A stretch of 64,000 bases of DNA from Rhizomucor pusillus (lineage: Eukaryota; Mucoromycota; Mucoromycetes; Mucorales; Lichtheimiaceae): the NCBI GenBank assembly GCA_900175165.2, contig FWWN02000695.1:62001-126000 (forward strand), in the 5' to 3' direction. Made by a program: the position numbers and the translations under genes. Shown here piece by piece: positions 1-10,992 of this stretch (position 1 is the stretch's first letter; each line of letters begins with the position of its first letter). The notes under the pieces are model-generated. The model was not told where the DNA came from and did no database searches. It saw only the letters and a program-made list of their open reading frames with translations.

Positions 1-10
1 CAGCACGGAT

Positions 11-1133
11 CTAATCATTTTCCGCGCGATGGTCGGTAAAAATGGGCGCATTGAAATACTAAAAAGAAAAGAAGTTAACGTACCTTGAATATACCAGTTT
101 TAATGGATGTGTATCTAGGGCCGGATGACTGGACTTTGGCTAAGTGTCGATTCAAGATACGAACGAGGCGGATGCCAGAGAAGAGTACAGCCATTGCGAG
201 CGAGAAACAGTGAAGGAACCACAATACATAAAGGATCCGCGTGAGCACTTCAGCAACGTACAAGTTTGAGCGAGCATATGCGCCGGCGACCAACACACAG
301 ATATTGTTGAGGATAAACGGTGCGAGGAAAAATGTTGATCCAACAATGTCAACGGTGCGGGCCGACGGTAGCCAGCCAGTGGAGATCGCCTTGTGGCTCT
401 GTTGGTAAGGGGTTGGGGGATTAAGTGTTACCCACACAAGTATTAAGTTTTGTTTGTCCGTATATCATCTTACGTCAGCCAATGTCTGTGCAATGCCCAC
501 CAAATAAAGCGCAAATGACCCATAGCCAAACTGCCAAGGAAATTCAAACATGACTATCAAAAAGATATGTGTCAGCAATGCATATCTCTCTCTCTCATAT
601 CATACGTGAGTCAACTTGCATGATCGGGATATCATGTCTTCGGCGATATCGGTGACGAGGATGACACTGGTCAGCAGGCGGACTTTTAAGAGAATTAAGC
701 TCAATATATGAATGTATTAAAGCGGAGCGCGCTTTTCCAACCCGCTCTTGTCATACTCACGCAAGTTGTAAGTGCTCAACAGTAGCAACATGGAATCAAT
801 CGGTTTCGGCCTCAGACATCCCTTGCCATTGCCGATTTCAAAGATGAGATGACCCTTGATGAAGACGCGATGGGCGACCAAACACATTCCTGTCAGAAAA
901 ATAAGAGAGAATTATATATCGCGCAACTAAACGTCGGGATGGAGGATTTCGGTGAAAGTACCAATAAAAAAGACGAGAGCAGATATGGCAATGTTGATGT
1001 AGTAAATGATGGTCATGGGCCGGCTCTCGATGCAGTTTTGGAGCGTCAGACGCCAATCGCAGTGGCATTGGGGCTCGCCCTGGACGCAGTGGTACTCGAG
1101 TGTTCTGGTGACGAGTTCCGCGGCCATCAGCAA
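11..1133 (-). CDS. Multi-pass membrane protein, unknown function (265 aa, 6 exons)
   Basis: I do not recognise the family. Six exons join in frame: 1133-962, 889-761, 682-606, 530-474, 398-84 and 58-11, all with GT-AG introns, giving 265 residues. The N-terminal part carries several cysteines (motif CHCDW). Hydrophobic stretches follow at about residues 44-66, 90-115, 125-145, 160-185 and 195-230, consistent with a six- or seven-span membrane protein. The first donor was chosen at ATTG|GTACTT because the other candidate (CCGAC|GTTTAG) puts exon 2 into a frame that soon stops. The last exon is only 48 bases and its stop lies 11 bases from the window edge, so a further downstream exon cannot be excluded. 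Codon use looks normal. No catalytic motif is visible. Confidence 0.6.
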
Positions 1134-1769
1134 ACAACGAACTCGAAATAGATTAGTACGGGTCGATCGGTTTTTTTTTGCAAGGAGAAAATAGCCAGAC
1201 TAAATAAGCTTGCTGATCCAGCCGGCTGTTTTGGTAGAATGATGTGTGAGAGGCCGGAAATCAGGGCGATGTGCACTGCCACCAAACGAGAGAAAGGAAG
1301 AAAAAAGAAGAGGAAGCAAAAAAAGAGAAAGAAGAAGGAAGAGCACACGACATCAAACTGAGTACAATTGTACATATTTGCTCTGCTGCTGCTGCTCAAA
1401 GATTAACTGCAAAAGAGACAGAGAGCACATCGATCCCCCGCTCGGTCTGCATCTAACCTCATGAGCATGTTTTTCGGGCACGTAAAAGCCCTCCACCTTC
1501 TCCGGAGAGCTTAATTTTCTCCGTGAGATCTAATTGGAATCCATTGGTGGTGCGATGTACTATGCCTTTCCCATGCCTTCGTTTAACAAAATCTAAGCAA
1601 CTCACAATGCGCTAAATGACAGACGAGTGTCCAGATTGTTCTTGGTTGCTGTAATTTGGTTTGATTTTTCAATCCATAGCATTATCTTGATGCTTGTGTT
1701 ACATGACGGTTCTCGAGACTCAGGTTGCGCCGTCCCAAATTCGTGCAATGTTATACATTGCACAAGAGT

Positions 1770-1770
<1 letters not shown>

Positions 1771-1801
<31 letters not shown>
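1771..1801. repeat. (GA)n microsatellite
   Basis: About fifteen uninterrupted GA dinucleotides, in a noncoding stretch. Confidence 0.95.
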
Positions 1802-1802
<1 letters not shown>

Positions 1803-2400
1803 GATCTCACTGCTGTGTACGGATGTTACTGTCCAAACTGGCTTTTAGTCCACGAGTAAATAAATTCGATACGAGATTGGTAATATTGTCAATAAGCATT
1901 GGTGTTTGACAAGCTGAGTAAAATTAGAGCGCGGCTTGGTGCCTGTGGAGGGTGAAAGCCACGTTGTAGATCCACATGTTGAATGTACTACCACGCCCGA
2001 AATCGCTGTGCTTCCACTGATAATGAGCATCTGTGCAGCAAAAGAGGAAAAAAAAGTGCTATACCGCTCGCATGGCAACAGCAGCACTCAGTAGCTGCTG
2101 GTGTTCGCGTATTTAACGCACGCTGGCCCTGTTTCTTTGGGCGGACGCGTCCGCGGCCGTCATCCTCCCAGCAACCCGGATAAATGACTTTGTCACCTTT
2201 TTACTACCTTAATCAATTGACTTCCAACGATGTTGGAATTCAAGAAAAGAATGCATAATCTTGCTTTGCTGCAGCATATCCTGTTATTAATTTTTTTCTG
2301 TCTCTACTCGGAATCAGCAAAATTCTCTGTGATCCGCGGTCCAAATATGGTGTCAGCAACATTTGGAGAGCTGCTTCATCAGTACATTTTTTCCCAAAAG

Positions 2401-2467
2401 TAATGTCGCATTTTGTGTAATTTTATAATACATTTATACACCAAAACGGCAAATTGAAGCGACATTA
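2401..2467. repeat. Short inverted repeat (9-bp arms, AT-rich core)
   Basis: TAATGTCGC at 2401-2409 is matched by its exact reverse complement GCGACATTA at 2459-2467. The inner flanks are partly complementary. It could be a small hairpin or the tips of a short nonautonomous element. No clear target-site duplication was identified. Confidence 0.4.
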
Positions 2468-3406
2468 ATATTTGGAAAAGGTGTATCTCACTTATTCAAC
2501 AGAAGTGGTGGATGCTCCTTTGATGATAACTTACCCGTCTCCTCTCTTCTCTTATGCAGCGGAGTTGCTCAAACTGTTGCAACAACCCTCTCGTATGACA
2601 CCCAAATTATACTCGACGGATTCCATGTACTCTGAAAAAAGATAAGAAAAGCAGTTACCGTCTGATCCCATCCGACATCCGAAAAGACCTAAACAGATTT
2701 GCTTCGGATAGACAATGAAATGCTCGCTTTTGTGTGAAATAATAGGAATGATGCTCCCTTTAAATACGTCAATCTCCCTTCACATATATCTGATCAAAAG
2801 TTGTAAGTGTACCAGCAAGTTAGGCGGGCTTGGATTCTGTAATGTTCTGCCAGTTCGAAAACAATGGGATTGGATGTTGCTGCACCATCTGCCAACCGAC
2901 GAGTTGAGCTGAAGCGGTCAGCAAACTCTGCATGCAGTATATTAACATTCGTATCCTTCGAGATTTACAGGAATCAGTGAAAGTCGATCCATCAAGACAC
3001 AGAGATAATAATCAGTGCGCTTGGTACCAGAGTTTTAAAGCCGGAACCTCATTGAGAAAACCGATACATTCGACAACTTGCATTGGCTTGTATATCGCTA
3101 TGCATACTCCTGAAGATAAGGATCTTTCGCGGTCTGCCAGCAGCTCCGTTGACGATTATGCGAGAAGTATCCATTCAATAGCACGCAAATTGTATTTACA
3201 GATATTCAATGAATAATTTGAGTGGAATAACAAGGCTCAGTCTTCTCTTCTGTGGATGCTTTCTTATATACTATTATGAATAAGAAGATCTTGGGCCTAC
3301 CCAGCGATGCAGCTGGCTTGAAAAACAAAACCTCATTCGCTGGTTTGCCTTTGCCCCGATCGATGGATTGAAAGACTCACCACCGCCACGACGAATCTTT
3401 TTTTTT

Positions 3407-3464
3407 NNNNNNNNNNNNNNNNNNNNNNNNNNNNNNNNNNNNNNNNNNNNNNNNNNNNNNNNNN
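3407..3464. other. Assembly gap (58 N)
   Basis: A run of N flanked by a T-rich homopolymer, in the 5' leader of the adenosine kinase gene. It does not touch coding sequence. Confidence 0.99.
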
Positions 3465-3499
3465 CTTTTTCCTTCTTCTTACTCGTGAAAATATCAAAG

Positions 3500-4766
3500 A
3501 TGACCGGCAACTACGAACTTTTGGCTATGGAGAACCCCTTGTTGGACATTCAGTGCAACGCCACTGAAGAGCTCCTTCAAAAGTACAACCTCAAGGCTAA
3601 CAATGCCATTCTCGCCGATGAGTCCCATCAGCCTCTGTAAGTAAACCGAACGAATCATGTCTCTCTTTCTCTCCAGAGTGACGGCCGGGAATAAAAAATG
3701 CACTTGCAACAAAAAAAAGTAGAGAAAGAGAGATAGATGGAGAAATATAGCCATGCATTCGCGTCCACAGGTATCCTGACACGGTTTTGCTCCAACTCCA
3801 GGTACAACGAAATTATTCAAAAGTTCAACGTTGTATACGTTGCCGGCGGTGCTGCTCAGAACACTGCCCGTGGTGCCCAGTACTTGTTGCCTCCCAACTC
3901 TACTGTCTACATTGGCTGCGTTTCCAACGACAAGTTTGCCGATGCCATGAAGGAAGCCGCTGCCGCCGACGGTTTGCGCACTCACTACATGGTTACCGAC
4001 GAGGCAGCTACTGGCACCTGCGGTGTCTTGATCACTGGACACAACAGGTAAAAAAACTTTAGCCTAGTATTTGAGAAGAAAAAGAAATAGCTAATTATCT
4101 CTAAGATCTTTGGTTGCCAACTTGGCCGCTGCCGAGAAGTTCAAGCTCGAGTGGCTCCGTCAACCGGAGAACTGGGCTGTTGTCGAGAACGCAAAGTACT
4201 ATTACTTTGGCAGCTTCTTCCTCACCCACGATGGCGGTTACAACTCTGCCCTCGAGGTGTCCAAGCACGCTACTGAAAACAACAAGACCTTTGCCCTCAA
4301 CTTGAGCGCTCCTTTCTTGTCCCAGTTCTTCAAGGAACGTTTGGATAGCATTATCAAGAACACTGATCTGCTTTTTGGTAACGAGGATGAAGCCCGTACC
4401 TACAGCAAGTCGGCCGGCTGGGGCACCGAAGACGTCAAGGAAATCGCAAAGAAGCTTTCCCAGCTTCCCAAGGGCAACGACCGTCCACGCACTGTCGTTA
4501 TCACCCAGGGCGCCGACGAGACCGTCGTTGCTACTGGCGACGACGTCTCTGTCTTCCCCGTCACCAAGGTCGAGGAGAAGGACATCGTCGACACCAACGG
4601 TGCCGGCGACGCCTTCTGCGGCGGTTTCATGGGTCTCTACGTCCAAGGCGTCCATGATGTCGCCCGCTGCGTCAAGGCTGGTCACTACCTTGCCAGTCTC
4701 TGCATCAAGCAAGTCGGTCCTACTTTCCCCAAGGTTGGCGAGCGCGAGCCTCTTCCTGAATTCTAA
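3500..4766 (+). CDS. ADO1: Adenosine kinase (347 aa, 3 exons)
   Basis: This is an adenosine kinase of the PfkB/ribokinase family. It converts adenosine and ATP to AMP and ADP in the cytosol, salvaging adenosine and clearing the by-product of the S-adenosylmethionine cycle. Exons 3500-3636, 3802-4047 and 4106-4766 join in frame to 347 residues, the usual length. Residue 1 begins MTGNYELLAMENPLLDIQ, the typical N-terminal substrate-binding segment with the NPLLD motif. A GGAAQNTAR-type nucleoside-binding segment follows, and near the C-terminus comes DTNGAGDAFCGGF, the PfkB signature whose aspartate is the catalytic base. Codons are strongly biased to C-ending forms and AAG, suggesting high expression. 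It is convergent with the copper ATPase gene downstream. Confidence 0.96.
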
Positions 4767-5172
4767 AAGAAAAAAGATAAAGTGGGGCCAAATCTGCTGT
4801 TTGTGTCACAAAAAAAGCTTTGTATAAGTGAAAAGAGAAGCACCGATTCAACATACACCTCCATAAGCAGACACACACCCGCAACACACATACACCGCAC
4901 ACATGCATGTATACAAACGCACCCATATTATGTAGACTAGTGCCATATCATCGTTCTTATTACTATTGTTTCAACAACAACGAGAGATTATTACTGCAGC
5001 AAAAAAAAATCAAGGGAATATATTTCAACATGAGAGAAGTTAAACTTTAGAACAAAAATTATATGAACACGGCAAAAATTTGTGTGAATGAATGGAATGC
5101 AGCGTAAATGAAAACTCGGGATAGAGGTAAGACAGGAATAGTAATAGGGAAAGTAAATCGTAGATAGTATTT
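4767..5172. other. Shared 3' flank of convergent genes
   Basis: AT-rich and CA-rich sequence between the stop codons of adenosine kinase and the copper ATPase. It holds no coding signal and must contain both 3' untranslated regions. Confidence 0.6.
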
Positions 5173-8100
5173 CTAAGCTTGATTCTGCATGAGAGGCTCC
5201 AGATCGTAGGCCTGATTATCCGTAGATAGAGCCTCGTACTTGACGGGACGTTTCCATGGTAGCATTTGCATCAGTCGATCCCAGATTGATGGCTCGGCCT
5301 TGACGTCTACTGGCGATACAGGACCAATTTCAATAGCCACGCTATTGTTGGTGTAATCATCGTCCGCAGAGACAAGCTTCGGTTTGCGCCAGAACCACTT
5401 GAGCATCAAGCTGCTGACAACAACGCTCACTGAACTTGCTGCCATTGCCATACCAGCCAACATCGGATGCAGGTGGTAGCCCCAAGGAATAAAGATACCC
5501 ATCGCCAAAGGAATGCCGACCAAGTTGTAAACGCAAGCCCATGCCAAGTTGTAGCGGATACGTCTGAAAATGGATCTTGAAAGGTCAAGGGCCGCTACGA
5601 CATCCGATAAGTCGTTGCGCATCAGAACCACATCTGCCGCTTCCATAGCCACATCGGTGCCAGTGCAAAGCGCAATGCCAAGGTCGGCTGCAGCCAGCGC
5701 CGGAGAGTCGTTGATACCGTCGCCAACCATACCAACACATGCTTTTCGCAACTTGACCGTGCCAAACCATGATTTTGTTGCAAGCGATTGCGTTTGCATC
5801 CGCTGAACAAGCAACGTCTTGCCGTTAGGCGATACACTAGCGTGGACTTCCTTGATACCGACTTGCTCAGCTATCGAGCGCGCAGTAAGCTCATTGTCAC
5901 CAGTCACCATAGCAGTTCGTATTCCCATAGCATGAAGGGTAGCAACGACCTGTCTTGACTCAGGTTTCAGTGTATCAGCCAAAGAGATGTAGCCAGCGGC
6001 GATACCGTTCCAGCCTACAGCGATGCATGTGTGTCCTTTTGATTCTTCCTCCAAGATAGACGCAGCCTGTTCAGAATCCAGAGTCATGCCATGGTACTGT
6101 TCGAGCCACTTGCGGTTACCAACGACCAACGTATGCACTGTTCCGCGGAGATTCTGGACGTCTTGCTTTACAGCGTGATTCTGGATAAGACCTGTTTCCT
6201 CGTTGAAAGTAACCTGACACTCGATACCGAAACCGGTCTCACTCTTGAAATTTGAGATCGTTGCCACATTGTCAAGCACTTCCAGACCCGATAGCTCCTT
6301 GCCGTGTGTCACAATGGCGCGACCGATCAAATGCTCGCTGCGGGTTTCAGCGATAGCAGCTAGCATTATCAGTTGCGAGCGAGAGAGATCCATGGTCCAG
6401 CTTTTAGCTTGGGTGACGTTCAATTTGCCAACAGTGAGAGTGCCCGTCTTGTCAAATACCATCTTGTTGATACGTTGACCGTTTTCCAAGACTGCACCGC
6501 CTTTGAAGAGAACGCCGTGCTCAGCACCAACGCCAGTGCCGACCATGACAGCTGTGGGCGTTGCCAAACCGAGAGCGCAAGGGCAAGCAACGATGATAAC
6601 ACTGATACAAAGCTTGAGACAGACAAAGAACCAGTCTCCATCGCCTTCCTTTTGTATTTCCATTTGCAACATCTCGGGCACACGATCCACCCCGAGAAGA
6701 GCAACAATCATTATCCAGGCGAGCAGAGTACCTACACCTAGAAGGATAACGGCTGGAACAAAGTAACCTGCGATGAGATCCGTGAAACCTTGGATGGGTG
6801 CCTTGCTGACTTGAGCGTCCTCAACAAGCTTAACAATTTGGCTCAGAGCAGTGTCAGATCCAACGCGAGTTGCCTTCATAGTAAAAGTACCCAGGCCATT
6901 GACCGTACCGCCGATGACAGAATCGCCAACCTTCTTCTGAACAGCATCGACTTCGCCTGTGACCATGCTTTCATCCACAGCAGAAGCTCCCTCGTGCACG
7001 ACACCGTCGGTAGGAATCTTGTCACCAGGCACAATTTTGAGCAAATCACCTTGCTGGATAAGCTCCGAGGGTATTTTCTTTTCTGATATAACTTCTCCAG
7101 TATTTGGATCGACGGTGAGCATAGTTGCTGTCGAAGGTGTCAGAGACATGAGCTTCGAGAGTGCTGTGGATGATTGTCCCTTGGCCATGTTCTCTAGCAG
7201 ACGACCACCTGCAATAAATGTGATGAGCATTGTTGAGGTATCAAAAAATACGGACGGGCGATGGTCAGCTTGGATGCAAATTGCCCGAATCATGGAAAAG
7301 ATTGAAAATGCAAAAGCGGCCAATGTCGATAGTGAGACTAGAACATCCATTGTAGGAGAACCATGACAAAGCGAGCTATAAGCAGAGACCAGGAACCGAC
7401 GACCCACACCAAACTGGACAGGAAGCGTCAAGATCAACTGCACAGTATCCATTATATAGAGTCCAGGAATGAGTAGTGGTATGTCAAGTATATCCTCGCC
7501 CCAGTTAAACGTGGGCAATATCATGGCAATGATGAAGACCGGGATAGAGAAGATCAGACACTTTCGAAGAGCAGCGCGCCATTCCTTGATTTCGCGTATC
7601 TTGGAAAGACTCTCTAGCTGCGCATTTCGAGTGTTGTCAGCAACCAGTGCATTGAATCCCAGAGACTCGATTGTTTCGACAATGTCTCGAGGACCGAGCT
7701 GTGCTGGATCGTATGTGACTTTGCCGGTTTCTGTCATCAGACTAACAGACACAGATTGAACGCCTGGCAGACTTCTGAGACCTCGTTCGATGCCATTCAC
7801 GCAGCTAGCACACGTCATTCCAAATATTTGCAGCTGCAACGTATTATCCTCTTTGGGTATCAGGATGGAAGCCTCAAACCCGCAATCCTCGATCCAGCCT
7901 GCAATTGTCTGCTCATCCTTGATAATGTGTGGGTCGTACTGGACAGTTGCCTTTTCAGCCAGGAGCGAGACTTGAATTCCACGGATACCAGGCTGACTAA
8001 TCAAGGACCTCTCAATGCTGTTGACACAGGATGCGCAAGTCATGCCGCGAACTTGCAATTCGACTTGCCGATGTTCCTGCTGCTTTGTTGACGATGACGG

Positions 8101-8871
8101 TGCAGTTGCAGATTTTTCGATACTTTGTTGCTTTCTTCCGATCGGCTGTTCCTTTTTTTCGGTTGCGGTCGTAGGTACATCAAATCCACAGTCTTCGATA
8201 GCCTCTATGATTTGTTCGCAAGAAACAGTTGCTACGTCGTGCACAATGGTCGCTCTTTCATCTTCCAGACTGACTTGCACAGAATCCACGCCGGATAGCT
8301 GATCAAGTGCATTCGTTATCGACTTTACGCAGGACTGGCACGTCATCCCTTTGACTGTCAATGTAGTTGTTTCCAAGCTAGTGGCAACGAGGTTAGCAGT
8401 CGATTGTGGCACGTCAAAACCACAATCTTCGATAGCTTCAACGATTTGCTCGCGAGAAACGGCTGCTGCATCGTGTACTACAGTTGCTCTTTCGTCTTCC
8501 AGGCTGACTTGCACAGAATCCACGCCGGATAACTGGTTGAGTGCATTCGTTATCGACTTTACGCAGGACTGGCATGTCATCCCTTTAACTGTTAACGTAG
8601 TTGTTTCCTTAGCGCCGGCCGTTCGTGGCACATCAAAGCCGCAGTCCTCAATGGTTTCAACGAGGCTTTGCTCGCTTAGTTGAGTGTTGTCATACTCTAT
8701 TGCTGCAGACGCTTGCTTCAGACTGACGGTGACCGACTTTACACCAGGCAAACTACGGACAGCATTGGTCACTGCGTTGACGCAGGAATGGCATGTCATT
8801 CCTTTCACTGGCAACTCCGTCCTCGTCACATTGCCATTCACACTAATGTCCAGCAATACGCCGTTCGTCAT
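5173..8871 (-). CDS. CCC2: Copper-transporting P1B-type ATPase, Ccc2/ATP7 family (1232 aa)
   Basis: This ATP-driven pump moves Cu(I) into the late secretory pathway, where multicopper oxidases such as Fet3 are loaded. It is a single intronless frame of 1232 residues. Five N-terminal heavy-metal-associated domains carry GMTCxSC at about residues 24, 97, 174, 272 and 350. Then come the membrane helices with the copper-coordinating CPCALG (about residue 760), the actuator motif TGE, the phosphorylated DKTGTLT (about 805), the nucleotide-binding SEH (about 847) and the hinge GDGINDSPAL (about 1053). Domains 2 and 3 are nearly identical. The usual SEHP motif reads SEHLIG here: the ATP-binding histidine is kept but the proline is replaced. 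The start is 15 codons upstream of the first HMA strand. Substrate and location are inferred from the family. Confidence 0.96.
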   Translation of the reverse strand: MTNGVLLDISVNGNVTRTELPVKGMTCHSCVNAVTNAVRSLPGVKSVTVSLKQASAAIEYDNTQLSEQSLVETIEDCGFDVPRTAGAKETTTLTVKGMTCQSCVKSITNALNQLSGVDSVQVSLEDERATVVHDAAAVSREQIVEAIEDCGFDVPQSTANLVATSLETTTLTVKGMTCQSCVKSITNALDQLSGVDSVQVSLEDERATIVHDVATVSCEQIIEAIEDCGFDVPTTATEKKEQPIGRKQQSIEKSATAPSSSTKQQEHRQVELQVRGMTCASCVNSIERSLISQPGIRGIQVSLLAEKATVQYDPHIIKDEQTIAGWIEDCGFEASILIPKEDNTLQLQIFGMTCASCVNGIERGLRSLPGVQSVSVSLMTETGKVTYDPAQLGPRDIVETIESLGFNALVADNTRNAQLESLSKIREIKEWRAALRKCLIFSIPVFIIAMILPTFNWGEDILDIPLLIPGLYIMDTVQLILTLPVQFGVGRRFLVSAYSSLCHGSPTMDVLVSLSTLAAFAFSIFSMIRAICIQADHRPSVFFDTSTMLITFIAGGRLLENMAKGQSSTALSKLMSLTPSTATMLTVDPNTGEVISEKKIPSELIQQGDLLKIVPGDKIPTDGVVHEGASAVDESMVTGEVDAVQKKVGDSVIGGTVNGLGTFTMKATRVGSDTALSQIVKLVEDAQVSKAPIQGFTDLIAGYFVPAVILLGVGTLLAWIMIVALLGVDRVPEMLQMEIQKEGDGDWFFVCLKLCISVIIVACPCALGLATPTAVMVGTGVGAEHGVLFKGGAVLENGQRINKMVFDKTGTLTVGKLNVTQAKSWTMDLSRSQLIMLAAIAETRSEHLIGRAIVTHGKELSGLEVLDNVATISNFKSETGFGIECQVTFNEETGLIQNHAVKQDVQNLRGTVHTLVVGNRKWLEQYHGMTLDSEQAASILEEESKGHTCIAVGWNGIAAGYISLADTLKPESRQVVATLHAMGIRTAMVTGDNELTARSIAEQVGIKEVHASVSPNGKTLLVQRMQTQSLATKSWFGTVKLRKACVGMVGDGINDSPALAAADLGIALCTGTDVAMEAADVVLMRNDLSDVVAALDLSRSIFRRIRYNLAWACVYNLVGIPLAMGIFIPWGYHLHPMLAGMAMAASSVSVVVSSLMLKWFWRKPKLVSADDDYTNNSVAIEIGPVSPVDVKAEPSIWDRLMQMLPWKRPVKYEALSTDNQAYDLEPLMQNQA
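8156..8610 (-). repeat. CCC2: Tandem near-identical HMA domains 2 and 3
   Basis: The parts of the copper ATPase that encode HMA domains 2 and 3 (about 8390-8610 and 8156-8365) are almost the same at DNA level over roughly 200 bases, including silent positions. The other three HMA domains have diverged. This points to a recent duplication or to gene conversion. Confidence 0.8.
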
Positions 8872-9744
8872 TTTGCGCCGCCACCTAATGAGGGTTTAAA
8901 GACAAAGGGTAGGAAAGGAGGAAAAGCAACTCCAGGTGTTTAACGGCCAAGTTTGCAGGTATCGATGCTGGAAAAAAGAAAACAAACGGCAATACTCTTC
9001 CGTTTCCGAATAAACTTCTCCGAGGCATGATATTCGCATCCCCCCAGCCCCTTACCGTGAAACGCAAAGAAATAACAAACTGCTCAGCACAGCTGCAGCT
9101 CGATCGATGCCTCTTGCATTTCTTGGTTCTTCGATAAACAATGGATCCCTAAAACTCTTTCTGACGATATAGTGTTTCATATTCGCAAAATCTAATCACG
9201 ATGAAGCAGGATCATTGTTTTACCGCATTATCTGATTTCGGTACCTGGCGTGAGCGCTCTTCGTCCATCTGTTACACATATACTCAGCGAAAACATTTTC
9301 ATTTATATGTTGTTATTGTTGTTTATCAAGCTACCAATGTATTAATGTTGCCAACGGTCTATTTGCAAGGTATGTTACATTTATATGCATGCAATGATAC
9401 ATTTTACAGGTAAAAAGCATGGATTGCTAGCTACACAATCTTCAAAGCGATCGCCTGATGAAATTTACGAGAAAGTTTCCGCGACAAGAGGACTCGTTGA
9501 TATGCGACTGGAGGATACGGTCGGACAAGAGTTATATTATCCATTCAGTTTTCGCTTGGGGCTTCTGGATGATGTTCCAGCGCCTTGTCTATCAAATAGG
9601 TTAACAGAGAATATAATGGGTTAATAGTGGAGAACGTACGTTGAGCGTTTTCGGGATTTTGATTCAGCAGTTTCACTATCTGCCCATGAAAAGCTTGCCA
9701 AATATGGGTAAATCGAAAAAGCAACGAGTGCCACTAAACGTAAC
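8872..9744. other. Copper ATPase upstream region; one unassigned open stretch
   Basis: No gene can be assigned with confidence. A plus-strand open stretch at about 9412-9624 reads like protein (charged, ending before an in-frame stop). I found no homologue and no firm start or splice sites. It could be a decayed exon or chance. The promoter of the copper ATPase should lie in 8872-9150. Confidence 0.35.
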
Positions 9745-10992
9745 TTACTGCAAGCTCGGATCATCGTAGAATATTTGCGAGTCGGCCTTATCGAAATCTT
9801 CATTTTCAATCAATTGCTGGAATATCGCATCATCGCCGTACTGAGTAAATCCCTCCTCAAGGGAATCCGTATTGTTGGAGTCCACATCCGGAGTGTCTGG
9901 AGTTGACTCTGAAGCGGGGACGGACAATTTTGGCAGGTCTTTTGATGTGCTAACTGAAGACCGCTTCCGTCGGTCCGCTTTGCCCTTCTGGATCGACCGA
10001 AAACGCAGAGGCTTAATTTCCGGCTGGATTGGAGGAACTTGCGAAAGTTTCAGCTCATCAGACTTTAAGGACGAAGCAACAGGCTTCGCTTGTTCATTCA
10101 GGTTAGCTGGAGGAGGATGAGCTCGCTGCTTTTCAGTTTGTTCGGAAGAATGATCGCGGTATAGATTTTTGACGTCGAAGGGTATCTGAGAAAAATATTC
10201 ATATCAGCGAGAAAGGATCTAGTCGCTGTTTGCGCTGTTACACGCTTACATTAGGTGCTTTCACATTTTTGATTTGGCTGATATATGACTTGTCGTAAAC
10301 GCAGTTACCCAGTGCGTTGCCGAACATCCTTAGGGCTCTTTTTAAGGCATCCGTCGTTGCTTCTTTCTTGGCCTATTGTAAGGTAATTTAAATCATCCAT
10401 CCATACTTGACACTCTAAAAAATATACCTTTTCAAGCGAGGCAGCCTTTCCGCGACCATTTTCCACCTGTCCGTAACCGATATCCTATTCGCAGCGTACA
10501 AATATAACTTGATTAGCTATACAATCAATTGATGAATAAATTCTCTTTTTTCACACCTCGTGAAACGTCCCATCCTTCAACGTGACGCGTACAATAACAG
10601 AAACGCCTACGTTGACGCGAGCTTCCGCAGATTCCTCGATCTGAGTGAGTTTAGGCATGTTAGCAGACTGAAACCTGCATTAACGGAAGCACCGCATACA
10701 TAGTCAATAGTGATAGTCCTAAGCTCTGACGACCACCCGTCGAATCCAAATATATCGTTCGCAATGTTGATCGCCGTCCGTCCCTCAATGTAAGTCAGTC
10801 TGCTGCCACCTATATACCTTTGCTTAGAGAACGATCGATCGATCATACCTTCTACGCGTCTGCGATCTTCGCTTGTACTCTACCTGGACCTGCTCGTTGG
10901 CTGAGAAACTCGGGTCCCAGCTTCTTGCGTAGCTCAGTTGCTATGTACTGCTTTTCTTCCTGGGTGAATTCCTTAATTTTGGAGGTGGTCAT
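9745..10992 (-). CDS. RAD52: RAD52 recombination mediator (307 aa, 6 exons)
   Basis: Rad52 binds and anneals single-stranded DNA and helps load Rad51 during homologous recombination in the nucleus. Exons 10992-10884, 10809-10700, 10640-10557, 10484-10428, 10372-10250 and 10185-9745 join in frame to 307 residues. The conserved N-terminal DNA-binding domain is clear: [45 protein letters not shown], a [20 protein letters not shown] strand pair, [27 protein letters not shown] and ALGNCVYDK. The C-terminal 150 residues are low-complexity and acidic, rich in proline and serine, where Rpa and Rad51 contacts lie in other fungi. Splice sites were chosen by matching conserved blocks across exon joins. 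Confidence 0.95.

Larger units (their letters stand above)
1134..3499. other. Intergenic stretch upstream of adenosine kinase
   Basis: No convincing coding exon was found. It contains a GA microsatellite (1771-1801), a short imperfect terminal-inverted element (2401-2467) and a run of N beside a T homopolymer (3407-3464). The last few hundred bases should hold the promoter and pyrimidine-rich leader of adenosine kinase. Confidence 0.6.
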
